Assembly: GCF_001684965.1 (NCBI RefSeq)
Contig: NZ_MAYG01000023.1
Location: 310,001 to 374,000, forward strand
DNA: 64,000 nt
DNA from: Chryseobacterium arthrosphaerae
GTDB taxonomy: Bacteria > Bacteroidota > Bacteroidia > Flavobacteriales > Weeksellaceae
Direction of reading: 5' to 3'
The notes under the pieces: generated by a model
What the model saw: only the letters and a program-made list of their open reading frames with translations
What the model was told of the DNA's origin: nothing
Databases searched by the model: none
Position numbers and translations under genes: made by a program
Part shown: piece after piece, positions 42,501-50,406 of the stretch
Position numbering within the stretch: position 1 is the first letter of the stretch
Layout: each line of letters opens with the position of its first letter

Positions 42501-43286
42501 TTATTCATTAAACTCAATGATGAGTTGGTTCATAGAAACATTGGAATTGGCAGTCAGTGTACCGTCAAGATCATTCCATCTTCTTTCAGCATTGGCTGAA
42601 CTTGTAAATATATGGGTGGCTCCTTCAACTCCGTTAGAGTTATTGGGTTCTCCGGTATTAAACCAGTTTTCTGTTGTTGCAGGATTGGTAGACCAGTTGA
42701 TTTTGAATTCTTCTCCGGTAATCCATTGAAGCTGATCCGGATTTCCGGGTCTCTTGATTTTATTGAAACCAATCCATATGTTATTGGCCAGGTTATATCC
42801 TGTTCCTGAGTTTACGATATTAGTATTTACCCAGGCCCTTTCCGCATCATTAGTCATGGTTACCAGATAACCTCCCATTTGTTTTCCGAAGCTGAATGCG
42901 TTAAACCAGTTGATAGGCTGTGAAATTTGATAGGCACAATATGTATGATTATTCACTGACCATTTTTTACATCCCAGTTCTGCCGCTGTTCCTCCTCCCG
43001 GTACTGATCCGGGTGGTTGAGGCCTTGTAGCAACCGGTTTGGGATCATAACCTAATATGGTACTGTTAAATCCTGATGACCCACTGCCGAGATCACTTCT
43101 GGATATCTTTCTTACATTTCCATTTGTGTCTGTAGAGAGAATATCATCAGCCGCTACGCCTATGGGTAAAGTGCGGATCCGTAATTCTCCGTTGATGTCG
43201 AGTGATTTTGTAGGAGCGGTTGTATTAATACCAACTTGTGCATTTAAAGCGCAGGGTATAATAAAAAGTAGAATCGTTTTTTTCAT
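42501..43286 (-). CDS. Secreted C-type-lectin-fold protein (tandem paralogue)
   Basis: 261 aa, same architecture as its neighbour: signal peptide to LNAQ, VGINTTAPTKSLDINGELRI, linker with ATRPQPPGSVPGGG, and lectin domain with GYLVTMTNDAERAWVNTN, NIWIGFNKIK, EPN in NTGEPNNSNGVEGATHIF and WND in RRWNDLDGT. The linker and head regions are nearly identical at DNA level to the paralogue, while the loop around the EPN site differs more. A candidate -7 box TATATTTG (43308-43315, minus) lies 22 nt upstream. Likely cell-surface or secreted; ligand unknown. Confidence 0.85.
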   Translation of the reverse strand: MKKTILLFIIPCALNAQVGINTTAPTKSLDINGELRIRTLPIGVAADDILSTDTNGNVRKISRSDLGSGSSGFNSTILGYDPKPVATRPQPPGSVPGGGTAAELGCKKWSVNNHTYCAYQISQPINWFNAFSFGKQMGGYLVTMTNDAERAWVNTNIVNSGTGYNLANNIWIGFNKIKRPGNPDQLQWITGEEFKINWSTNPATTENWFNTGEPNNSNGVEGATHIFTSSANAERRWNDLDGTLTANSNVSMNQLIIEFNE

Positions 43287-43709
43287 TTTATGTTTTGTTT
43301 ATTGTACCAAATATATAAAAAATATCTTATGATAAATACTGTAACTATTTGATTTTTAAATGTTTGTGAATTTAATTTAAAATACTTTCTGTATTCATAT
43401 TTGTTTATATGTGAATATTTTTAATCTATAATTGGTTTTTTATTAAAATCATAAAATGTATTTGAATTATGTATGGTAAATTGATTGTGTCAATAGCATG
43501 ATAAATGAGACCTTATCATATCAATAGTTATGACATAGGATGATTGTTGAAATGCTATAAGTTTTGACATAGCAGGTGAACGATACAGCTTATTTACGGG
43601 CATAGAATGGTTAAAAAAACTCCTTCCAGAGCTAACTGAGAGGAGTTTAGGTATTGTATAGAAGCAATTATCCGATTTTAAAATTCAACCGGCTTATCGT
43701 TCAGATTGG
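43287..43709. other. 423-bp intergenic region
   Basis: AT-rich. Holds the lectin -7 candidate (43308-43315) and the mpl terminator (43614-43650). Two copies of AGTTnTGACATAG (about 43526-43538 and 43558-43570) are seen 32 bp apart; meaning unknown. No gene or RNA recognised. Confidence 0.6.
43614..43650 (-). terminator. Intrinsic terminator after mpl
   Basis: AAACTCCT / AGGAGTTT hairpin with T-run TTTTTTAACC on the minus strand, 60 nt after the mpl stop. Confidence 0.7.
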
Positions 43710-45047
43710 TTATTTCGTCAGATCCAGCCCTCCGAAGTTTCCGGAGCTCATCATCAGATAGACTCCATCTGTTTTATCCAGAGTATTCCAATAGGCGTGA
43801 AGATCTTCTGCATTGGTGAATACCCTTAAGCTTTCATTTTTGAATTTCTCTTTGATGAATTCAGGAGAGATAGGTTCCATTCTTTTGATCTTCAGGGCAT
43901 CTTCGGAATAGAAAACAACAGCTTCATCCAAACCGTCCATAGCGTGATCATACTGTTCAAGGAAAGCAGGATTTAAACTTGAATAGGTATGAAGTTCCAG
44001 GAATCCGTATTTCTTTTCATTCTTAAACTGTTCTTTGAAAGCTTTTACAGCAGCTTTTACTTTACTCGGTGCATGGGCAAAATCTTTATAAAGGGTTCCT
44101 TTATCTTCTCTTTCCACTTTTTCAAGACGTTTGGAAGCTCCTTTGAAACTCATGATCGCTTCGTAGAAATCCTCATCCATGATTCCCAGCTGCTGGCAGA
44201 TATGTCTGGCTCCTTCAAGGTTCAGCAGGTTGTGGGCACCGAAAACAGAAAGAGGAACATCTCCCATTTCGGTTTTTAAATATACTTTCCCGTTATTGAT
44301 CTCATATTCCGGAGTTTTATAAGGGATCTTCCTGAAGTAGTTTTCTGCATTTTCCACTACCTTCACTACCTCGGGGTCTTCTTCATTATAGACAAGAACG
44401 CCTCCGGCAGTAATGCTTGCCACAAACTTCCTGAACTGCTCAATATAATCATCAAACGTTTTGAAAACATTGATATGGTCCCATGCAATACCGCTCATCA
44501 AAGCAATATTCGGTTGGTATAGTAAGAATTTTGAACGCAGGTCAATAGGGGAGGAAAGGTATTCGTCTCCTTCCAGCACCATAAAGTCATTGTCCTGAGT
44601 AAGCTTTACCATACAGTCGAAACCTTCCAGTTGTGCTCCTACCATAAAATCCACATCTTTGCTGTGGAAATTCAGGACATGAAGGATCATTGAAGTAATC
44701 GTTGTTTTCCCGTGAGATCCTGCAATGACAACTCTTGTTTTATTTTTAGACTGCTCGTACAGGAATTCAGGATACGAATATATTTTCAGACCCAGTTCCT
44801 TTGCTCTTGCCAGCTCAGGGTTATCCTGATGGGCGTGCATCCCAAGAATGACAGCATCAATATCCGGAGTTATTTTTTCCGGGAACCAGCCCATTTCCTG
44901 AGGCAGTATTCCCTTTTTCTCCAGTCTTGATTTTGATGGTTCAAAGATCGCATCATCTGAACCGGTAACCTGGTATCCTTTATCTTTTAATGCGATGGCA
45001 AGATTGTGCATGGCGCTGCCGCCAATGGCAATGAAGTGGGTTTTCAA
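43710..45047 (-). CDS. mpl: UDP-N-acetylmuramate:L-alanyl-gamma-D-glutamyl-meso-diaminopimelate ligase (Mpl), Mur ligase family
   Basis: 445 aa Mur ligase. N-terminal HFIAIGGSAMHNLAIALKDKGYQVTGSD (UDP-binding), ATP loop GSHGKTTITSM (about residue 110), LEGDEYLSSPIDLRSKF, DFAHAPSKVKAAV. Recycles murein tripeptide onto UDP-MurNAc. The start is TTG at 45047: the preceding TAA (end of the lipoprotein gene) is in the same frame with only two codons between, and no ATG precedes the essential GGSAMHN region. Operon: NUDIX, acyltransferase, lipoprotein, mpl. Confidence 0.9.
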   Translation of the reverse strand: MKTHFIAIGGSAMHNLAIALKDKGYQVTGSDDAIFEPSKSRLEKKGILPQEMGWFPEKITPDIDAVILGMHAHQDNPELARAKELGLKIYSYPEFLYEQSKNKTRVVIAGSHGKTTITSMILHVLNFHSKDVDFMVGAQLEGFDCMVKLTQDNDFMVLEGDEYLSSPIDLRSKFLLYQPNIALMSGIAWDHINVFKTFDDYIEQFRKFVASITAGGVLVYNEEDPEVVKVVENAENYFRKIPYKTPEYEINNGKVYLKTEMGDVPLSVFGAHNLLNLEGARHICQQLGIMDEDFYEAIMSFKGASKRLEKVEREDKGTLYKDFAHAPSKVKAAVKAFKEQFKNEKKYGFLELHTYSSLNPAFLEQYDHAMDGLDEAVVFYSEDALKIKRMEPISPEFIKEKFKNESLRVFTNAEDLHAYWNTLDKTDGVYLMMSSGNFGGLDLTK

Positions 45048-45053
45048 TTGTAT

Positions 45054-45491
45054 TTACTGTTTTTTAACATTAGTATTAATGATCTGCTGGAAAGCCTCAA
45101 GAATATTATTCCAATTCGTCTGATAATTTGGAGTGATCATGCTGGCATCTGATTTACTGCCTTCATTAGGACCTTTCTTGATGTTGACAGACGTAGAAAT
45201 ATTGTCGTACAATTTTTTATGGTCTTCCTGAATTCTTCTGAAATTATTCTGAGAAAGAGTCTGATCCAGTTTCTTTAAATCTTCATCTGAAATTTTAAAA
45301 TCCTGTTTGTATTTTTTTCCCTGGCCTTCAAAAGAATAATGGGCATTATTTCCTTTTATAAGCAGGTTTTCATAGACAGGGGCATAGCCTCCGCTTTTTG
45401 CATAGCTGATATCAAAATCCGAATATACTTTCTGGCTGTTGCATGAAACTAATACTATGACTGCGAATAAGATTCCAAGTATTCTGTTCAT
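45054..45491 (-). CDS. Lipoprotein of unknown function
   Basis: 145 aa. Lipobox VLVSC at residue 17; then SQKVYSDFDISYAKSGGYAPVYENL and a helical C-terminus. Not a recognised family; typical of short flavobacterial outer-membrane lipoproteins that appear between the acyltransferase and mpl. 6 nt before mpl, 16 nt after the acyltransferase stop, so cotranscribed; a role in envelope maintenance is inferred from neighbours. Confidence 0.75.
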   Translation of the reverse strand: MNRILGILFAVIVLVSCNSQKVYSDFDISYAKSGGYAPVYENLLIKGNNAHYSFEGQGKKYKQDFKISDEDLKKLDQTLSQNNFRRIQEDHKKLYDNISTSVNIKKGPNEGSKSDASMITPNYQTNWNNILEAFQQIINTNVKKQ

Positions 45492-45507
45492 AATTTTCTT
45501 ATTTACT

Positions 45508-46314
45508 TTAATTATTTGAGTCCTTTTGTTCTAATTTTTTAGCTTTAAGTTCTTCATCATAACTGTGTAATAGGTTGAAGTCTTCAGTCTGCTCAATGGC
45601 AGTCATGATCTTCAGTAAAATTTCCGGTGCTTTTTCATTATCGTAGTCGATATCCAGGGGGGCCTTAAACTCCATGGTAGGTTTTACACCGGTAACCTTT
45701 ACCCGAAGTCCTTTTTTATCAAAAGCTCTTCTGAATCCGTTGATCTTGATAGGGATTACGATAGGACGCTGATTTTTTACCAGTTTAGCGGTTCCTCTTC
45801 GTCCCTGTGCAAAAGCGGATGTTGTTCCCTGCGGGAAAGTAGCCACCCAGCCATTATCCAGTGCCTTCATGATATTGTCTACTTCACTCATATCTACCAT
45901 CCTGTTGACGGTTTTCCCTTCAGCTCTCCAGGTTCTTTTTACCGTTACAGCACCTGCAATCTTAAAAATTTTAGGAAGAATACCTTTATTCATGGTTTCT
46001 TCAGCTGCAACATAGTAAAAATCAATCTTGGGATTCAAAAGATAGATCGGATTTTTAATGGTATTTAAATATCCGTTGTTTACGGCACAGAAAGCATGGT
46101 ACATGGCAGCAACATCTGCAAAATAAGTCTGATGATTAGACACAAACAATACATTGGAATCCGGAAGATCCACAAGATGCTCTGTGCCGGTAATTTTCAG
46201 TTTATTAAAGCCATTAAACCTTCTGTAGGATACAACTCCCAAGATAAAAATAATAAACCTTTTCAAAAAATAAGGGGTACCGAATGCATCGGTGAAAATA
46301 TTTTTCTTCGCCAT
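45508..46314 (-). CDS. 1-acyl-sn-glycerol-3-phosphate acyltransferase family protein
   Basis: 268 aa LPLAT. Motif I is FVSNHQTYFADVAAMYHAF: here His and Asp are separated by five residues (HQTYFAD), one more than the standard HX4D. Motif III FPQGTTSAFAQGRRGTAKL replaces FPEGTRS. Hydrophobic N-terminus (residues 12-28) anchors it to the inner membrane. It would acylate lysophosphatidic acid or a related glycerolipid. Between NUDIX and lipoprotein genes. Confidence 0.88.
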   Translation of the reverse strand: MAKKNIFTDAFGTPYFLKRFIIFILGVVSYRRFNGFNKLKITGTEHLVDLPDSNVLFVSNHQTYFADVAAMYHAFCAVNNGYLNTIKNPIYLLNPKIDFYYVAAEETMNKGILPKIFKIAGAVTVKRTWRAEGKTVNRMVDMSEVDNIMKALDNGWVATFPQGTTSAFAQGRRGTAKLVKNQRPIVIPIKINGFRRAFDKKGLRVKVTGVKPTMEFKAPLDIDYDNEKAPEILLKIMTAIEQTEDFNLLHSYDEELKAKKLEQKDSNN

Positions 46315-46341
46315 TTTTCAATTAAACACGGTAGTGCAAAG

Positions 46342-46971
46342 TTACATTTTTTTCAGCAACTGGCTGAATTCACTTAATATCATCGCTGTAGCACCCCAGA
46401 TAATGTATCCGTTAAAGTTGATGACAGGAACTTCTTTTCCGCCCGCACTCGGAAGTGCCATAATTTCAGGAGTGTCTGAAAGGCTTAGAAATGAAGTAAT
46501 GGGAAATTCGATAACTTCCACCGCTTCACTCTGCTGTAAAATAAATGCGGGATTCTTTCTGGTATATGAAATATAGGGATATACATAAAAGTTGCTCGGC
46601 GGAATATAGATGGGAGACATTTCCCTGATGATCCGTACATAATGTTTATCAATGCCTATTTCTTCAGAAGTTTCACGAATAGCCGTCTCAGCAAAGTCCC
46701 GGTCCATTTCCTCACGTTTTCCGCCCGGTAAAGAAATCTGTCCGCTGTGCCTGTCGTGTTCATTGATGGTTCTCTGGATCAATGGAAAATACCACTCGTT
46801 ATCCTTCAGGTACAAAACAATATTGACGGCAGCAAATTTGGGATTTTTGGCCAGCACTTCATCGTAGGTGAAAACAGGACGGTAGGGAGGGGAAAATATT
46901 CCATGGGCATGTTCCCCGGGAAGTTCTATACTTTTTATTTTCCGTAATAAATCTTTTCCAAAATTTTCCAT
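46342..46971 (-). CDS. NUDIX hydrolase, CoA pyrophosphatase-like
   Basis: 209 aa. Nudix box GGKREEMDRDFAETAIRETSEEIGI (fits GX5EX7REUXEEXGU; split here as GGKREEMDRDFAETAI and RETSEEIGI), preceded by SGQISLPGGK, typical of NudL/CoA diphosphatases; YVYPYISYTRKNPAF follows. Probably cleaves CoA or its derivatives. First gene of the four-gene envelope operon, 27 nt before the acyltransferase. Confidence 0.9.
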   Translation of the reverse strand: MENFGKDLLRKIKSIELPGEHAHGIFSPPYRPVFTYDEVLAKNPKFAAVNIVLYLKDNEWYFPLIQRTINEHDRHSGQISLPGGKREEMDRDFAETAIRETSEEIGIDKHYVRIIREMSPIYIPPSNFYVYPYISYTRKNPAFILQQSEAVEVIEFPITSFLSLSDTPEIMALPSAGGKEVPVINFNGYIIWGATAMILSEFSQLLKKM

Positions 46972-47130
46972 AGCTCAAATTTAACAATATATCTTGAAGA
47001 AACGGGAGACTTAACATTAATTAACCTATGCCGATAAGCAGGAAAACTGTATGATAAAGACTGATGATCACAATAACCTGTATGCAAAGCATATCGATAT
47101 TTTCTCAAGAGCGGGTTGGGAAAAACAGTA

Positions 47131-47598
47131 TTATTTAACCGTTACAGTAGCAATATGTTTCACCGGAAAATTAACAGAATTGGCGATGAAACAATATTCG
47201 TTAGCTTTATGATGAAGTTCTTTTGCTCTTTCAATCATTGATTCTTCTGTTACTGTGACAGCAGGATGCAGGACTGCTTCAGTGAAATGCCCGCTTCCAT
47301 TGGTTGTTTCTTCCATAATGCCCGTTGCTTCATCCGTATATTCTGTAACGATAATCCCGGCTTCTGAGCAGAAGTGCAGATACCATAGCATATGGCATGA
47401 TGAAAGCGAAGAAAGAAACAGCTCTTCAGGATTATGTTTGGTTCTGTCCCCACGGAATGAAGGATCAGAAGATCCCTGAATGACAGCTTTATGCTCTGCC
47501 GAAATAGTATGGCTTCTTTCATAATCCCTGTAACCGGTGGTTCCAGTTCCCTTATTTCCTGTCCACTGAGTGGTAATTTTGTAATGGTGATTTTTCAT
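47131..47598 (-). CDS. OsmC family protein
   Basis: 155 aa. LFLSSLSSCHMLWYLHFCSEAG holds a Cys and neighbouring His/Cys of OsmC-type peroxidatic centre, and RDYERSHTI and YCFIANSVNF fit the YhfA/OsmC group. Reduces organic hydroperoxides in the cytoplasm (family knowledge). Its start is only 9 nt after a 16-unit octanucleotide tract (47614-47741), which therefore lies in the leader or promoter and may vary in length. Confidence 0.88.
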   Translation of the reverse strand: MKNHHYKITTQWTGNKGTGTTGYRDYERSHTISAEHKAVIQGSSDPSFRGDRTKHNPEELFLSSLSSCHMLWYLHFCSEAGIIVTEYTDEATGIMEETTNGSGHFTEAVLHPAVTVTEESMIERAKELHHKANEYCFIANSVNFPVKHIATVTVK

Positions 47599-47613
47599 GT
47601 TATAAAGTTAAAA

Positions 47614-47741
47614 GATTAAAAGATTAAAAGATTAAAAGATTAAAAGATTAAAAGATTAAAAGATTAAATGATTAAATGATTAAATGATTAAATGATTAAA
47701 TGATTAAATGATTAAATGATTAAATGATTAAATGATTAAAT
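47614..47741. repeat. 16-unit octanucleotide tandem repeat
   Basis: Six perfect units of GATTAAAA (47614-47661) followed by ten of GATTAAAT (47662-47741), after a degenerate half-unit GTTAAAA. Total 128 bp. The switch between two homogeneous blocks (last base A to T) suggests expansion of each variant by slippage. It sits 16 nt before the OsmC ATG, so on the minus strand it is the 5' leader or promoter spacer. Confidence 0.95.
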
Positions 47742-47867
47742 GATCTTGCTGTTAAACCTCAATATTGTTTTGGCCTCATCGATAGGAATTTTAGCCCGGT
47801 CAAATTAAAATAAACCCAAAGTTCCGTTGGCTTTAGCCTGAACCTATGTTTTTTCTGCATCATAAAA

Positions 47868-47892
47868 AAACCTCCGGTACAGCCGGAGGTTT
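47868..47892 (-). terminator. Intrinsic terminator after rng
   Basis: AAACCTCCGG / CCGGAGGTTT hairpin around TACAG with adjoining A-run, i.e. T-run on the minus strand, starting 11 nt after the rng stop. Confidence 0.85.
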
Positions 47893-47902
47893 GAATTTTG
47901 TC

Positions 47903-49462
47903 TTAATTAGAGAATTCTATCAATTCTTCTTTTTTGGAATTGTAGATTTTGTATTCTAAATATTTAAAAGAATCCCTTGGTACAATGGTTACCCACTTTT
48001 TGTATTTGATAAACCATTTCATCTGGATGCTTTTGATGCCTTTGGTTAAATAGGCTTCTACGAAAGGGTGTACGTGCAGGTAGATTTTTCCTTTTTCTTT
48101 CTGCAGGATGTTTCTTAAAGTTTCACCCATTCTTTCCACGATTACGATCGGAGCTACAATTTCTCCGTCTTTGTTCGGGTTTTCTTCTTTGGTTTCGATC
48201 TGCTTTTCCGGACGGTTTCTTTGTCTGGTGATCTGGATCAGTCCAAATTTACTTGGAGGAAGTATTTTATGGCGAGCCTTGTCGCGCTTCATTTCCTCTT
48301 TTAGATGTTCATAGAGATCTCTTCTATGTTCAGAATTCGGCATGTCGATGAAGTCAATCACAATGATTCCTCCCATATCACGGAGGCGAAGCTGCCTTGC
48401 GATCTCGGTAGCTGCCATTTTGTTCACTTTCAGTGCGTGTTCTTTATTGACAGCGGTTCCGGTGGTAATATTATTCCCGGAATTAACGTCTACGACGTGA
48501 AGAGCTTCTGTGTGCTCAATAACAAGATAAGCGCCTTTAGAACTTGGAATATTAACGTGTTTTCCAAAGCTCTGTTTAAGTTGTTTTTCAACATTGTAAT
48601 ATTCCAGAAGAGGAATATGAGAATCATAAAACTGGACAATATTTTTCTTTTCAGGAGCAATTACTTCAATGTAATTTTTCATTTCACCTACCATCTGCTC
48701 GTCATCACAGATGATATTGACGAAGTCCTGGTTAAAATTGTCTCTTAAAATAGCTGAAGCCTTGTCTTCTTCGCTTAAAACTTTAGATGGAACCTTATTT
48801 CTCTGGATGTTTTTAAAAGTGCTTTCCCATTTCTGAACCAGCTGGTTCATATCATTGTGAAGGTCGGCTACTTTTTTTCCTTCGGCCACTGTTCTGATGA
48901 TGACCCCGAAACCTTCAGGTTTAATGCTGTCAATCAGGGTTCTCAGTCTTTCTTTTTCTTCAGAACTTCTGATTTTTTTGGATATTGAAACCTTGTTGTC
49001 GAAAGGAATCAGTACCAGAAAACGTCCTGTCAGAGAGATCTGGGTAGAAATTCTTGGGCCTTTTGTAGATATAGGTTCTTTAGTAATCTGTAACAGAACC
49101 AGATCGTCTTTGGCGATCACTTTATCTACTGTTCCGTTTTTGTCTATTTCGGGTTGTATCTCGAAATTTTTTAAGCTTGAAGTGCTTTGTTTTTTAGAAA
49201 TAGTATCTTTTAAAAACTTTCTGTATGTAAGATATTGGGGCCCCAGGTCCTGATAATGCAGGAATGCATCTTTATCATATCCGATGTTGACGAATGCAGC
49301 ATTCAGATTGGGTGCCAGTTTTTTTACTTTTCCTATAAACAGATCTCCAACTATAAAATCGCTTTTGTCTTCTTGCTCATGAAGTTCACATAGTCTTCCG
49401 TCTTCCAGCAGTGCAATCTTTGTAAGATCATCTTCATGCGAAACTATTAGTTCTTTCTTCAT
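47903..49462 (-). CDS. rng: Ribonuclease E/G family protein
   Basis: 519 aa, the length of RNase G-like Bacteroidota enzymes. S1 domain near residues 40-120 (DLFIGKVKKLAPNLNAAFVNIG), FLVLIPF region, catalytic acidic residues in VVDVNSGNNITTGTAV (Asp) and IIVIDFIDMPNSEHRRDLY (Asp), and C-terminal VERMGETLRNILQKEKGKIYLHVHP. No long degradosome tail. Downstream of the HU and tiny basic gene on the same strand. Confidence 0.95.
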   Translation of the reverse strand: MKKELIVSHEDDLTKIALLEDGRLCELHEQEDKSDFIVGDLFIGKVKKLAPNLNAAFVNIGYDKDAFLHYQDLGPQYLTYRKFLKDTISKKQSTSSLKNFEIQPEIDKNGTVDKVIAKDDLVLLQITKEPISTKGPRISTQISLTGRFLVLIPFDNKVSISKKIRSSEEKERLRTLIDSIKPEGFGVIIRTVAEGKKVADLHNDMNQLVQKWESTFKNIQRNKVPSKVLSEEDKASAILRDNFNQDFVNIICDDEQMVGEMKNYIEVIAPEKKNIVQFYDSHIPLLEYYNVEKQLKQSFGKHVNIPSSKGAYLVIEHTEALHVVDVNSGNNITTGTAVNKEHALKVNKMAATEIARQLRLRDMGGIIVIDFIDMPNSEHRRDLYEHLKEEMKRDKARHKILPPSKFGLIQITRQRNRPEKQIETKEENPNKDGEIVAPIVIVERMGETLRNILQKEKGKIYLHVHPFVEAYLTKGIKSIQMKWFIKYKKWVTIVPRDSFKYLEYKIYNSKKEELIEFSN

Positions 49463-49698
49463 TTTGTTATAAGATAAAATTGTTTAAGATTATAGGAAGT
49501 GGATGTTTTTTCTCGAATAATTCATCTAATAAATATAAGGATTTAGAATGAAAACCTGTATATTTTTATTAAAATAATATTTGAAATCTTCCGTTTTCCG
49601 CAGAATCTTATAGTTGCAAACAAAAATATAGTCGGTGAACTTTAAAAATATAAAACCACCAACTATATTATTATATTGTAAATCTCGAGAAGAAGAGA

Positions 49699-49788
49699 TT
49701 ATTTTTTCTTATGTCTGTTCGCTCTTCTTCTTTTCTTTCTTTTGTGAGTCGCAACCTTGTGTCTTTTTCTTTTCTTTCCGCTTGGCAT
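49699..49788 (-). CDS. 29-aa extremely basic protein, short conserved flavobacterial ORF
   Basis: ATG at 49788, stop 49699. Begins MPSGKKRKRHKVATHK and ends in RANRHKKK; about two thirds of the residues are Lys, Arg or His. I know closely similar tiny proteins as conserved open frames between HU and rng in Flavobacteriia (from memory; not checked). Size and charge suggest an RNA or ribosome binder like bacterial Thx/bL36-type peptides, but function is unknown. Between HU (43 nt away) and rng (236 nt away). Confidence 0.75.
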   Translation of the reverse strand: MPSGKKRKRHKVATHKRKKRRRANRHKKK

Positions 49789-49831
49789 AATTTTAATTTT
49801 TTAGTAACTAGTTAATATTCAGTTAATGTTC

Positions 49832-50122
49832 TTATTTTACTGCAACTTTAGTTTTTACTTTCTCTACAAAAGACTTTGAAGGTTTGAAAGCAGGAATGTT
49901 ATGAGCAGGAATCTCAATTGCAGTATTCTTAGAAATATTTCTTCCTGTTTTAGCAGCTCTTGTTTTAATGATAAAAGATCCAAAACCTCTCAGATAAACG
50001 TTATCCCCATTATACATAGAAGTTCTGATCTCCTGCATAAAAGCTTCTACAACTTTCTGTGTTTCATTCTTTTCTGTTCCCAACTTATTTGAGATGGTGT
50101 TTACCAATTCTGCCTTTGTCAT
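49832..50122 (-). CDS. HU/IHF family DNA-binding protein
   Basis: 96 aa. MTKAELVNTISNKLGTEKNE (dimerisation helices), DNVYLRGFGSFIIKTRAAK and GRNISKNTAIEIPAHNIPAFKPS (Asn-Pro arm region where Ile-Pro replaces), the DNABII pattern. Bends DNA nonspecifically; nucleoid organiser. C-terminal tail KVKTKVAVK is short and basic. Upstream -33/-7 promoter at 50154-50186. Confidence 0.95.
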   Translation of the reverse strand: MTKAELVNTISNKLGTEKNETQKVVEAFMQEIRTSMYNGDNVYLRGFGSFIIKTRAAKTGRNISKNTAIEIPAHNIPAFKPSKSFVEKVKTKVAVK

Positions 50123-50153
50123 TTCCTTATTTTAATTTTAAATTTTAGGTGTG

Positions 50154-50186
50154 CAAATTTAGTTAAAAAAATTGAATACTAGCAAA
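50154..50186 (-). promoter_or_regulatory. Promoter of the HU gene
   Basis: TTTG (50183-50186), 21 nt, TAAATTTG (50154-50161) on the minus strand: full consensus match, about 32 nt before the ATG. Confidence 0.75.
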
Positions 50187-50406
50187 TTAGTGGCAAAATA
50201 TTTTTATTCAGACAGTTGAGATCTTAATGTATACACTATATTAAGGAGGTCTCAGGAGAATTTAATAATTTAATAATATAGCTCTGTCATAAGCCGGAAT
50301 TCTACAGAAAATCCACTGAAATAATTTTTCTTAATAACTGTCAGACAATGATTTGTTGTCTTGAAAACTTATTTTTGCTACAGTTATTATTCAGGGGAAG
50401 TGGGGC

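Larger units (their letters stand above)
47599..47902. other. Gap holding the octamer tract, a short unique stretch and the rng terminator
   Basis: 304 bp between the OsmC start and the rng stop. 47614-47741 is the tandem tract, 47742-47867 is unique with no clear promoter match, 47868-47892 is the rng terminator. Confidence 0.6.

Noticed and set aside
47614..47741. CRISPR-like array
   Set aside because: 8-bp units without spacers; it is a microsatellite.
49679..49706. Hairpin AATCTC/GAGATT with T-run as a terminator for a plus-strand RNA
   Set aside because: Only 6-bp arms and no promoter; it overlaps the stop of the small basic gene, so likely chance.
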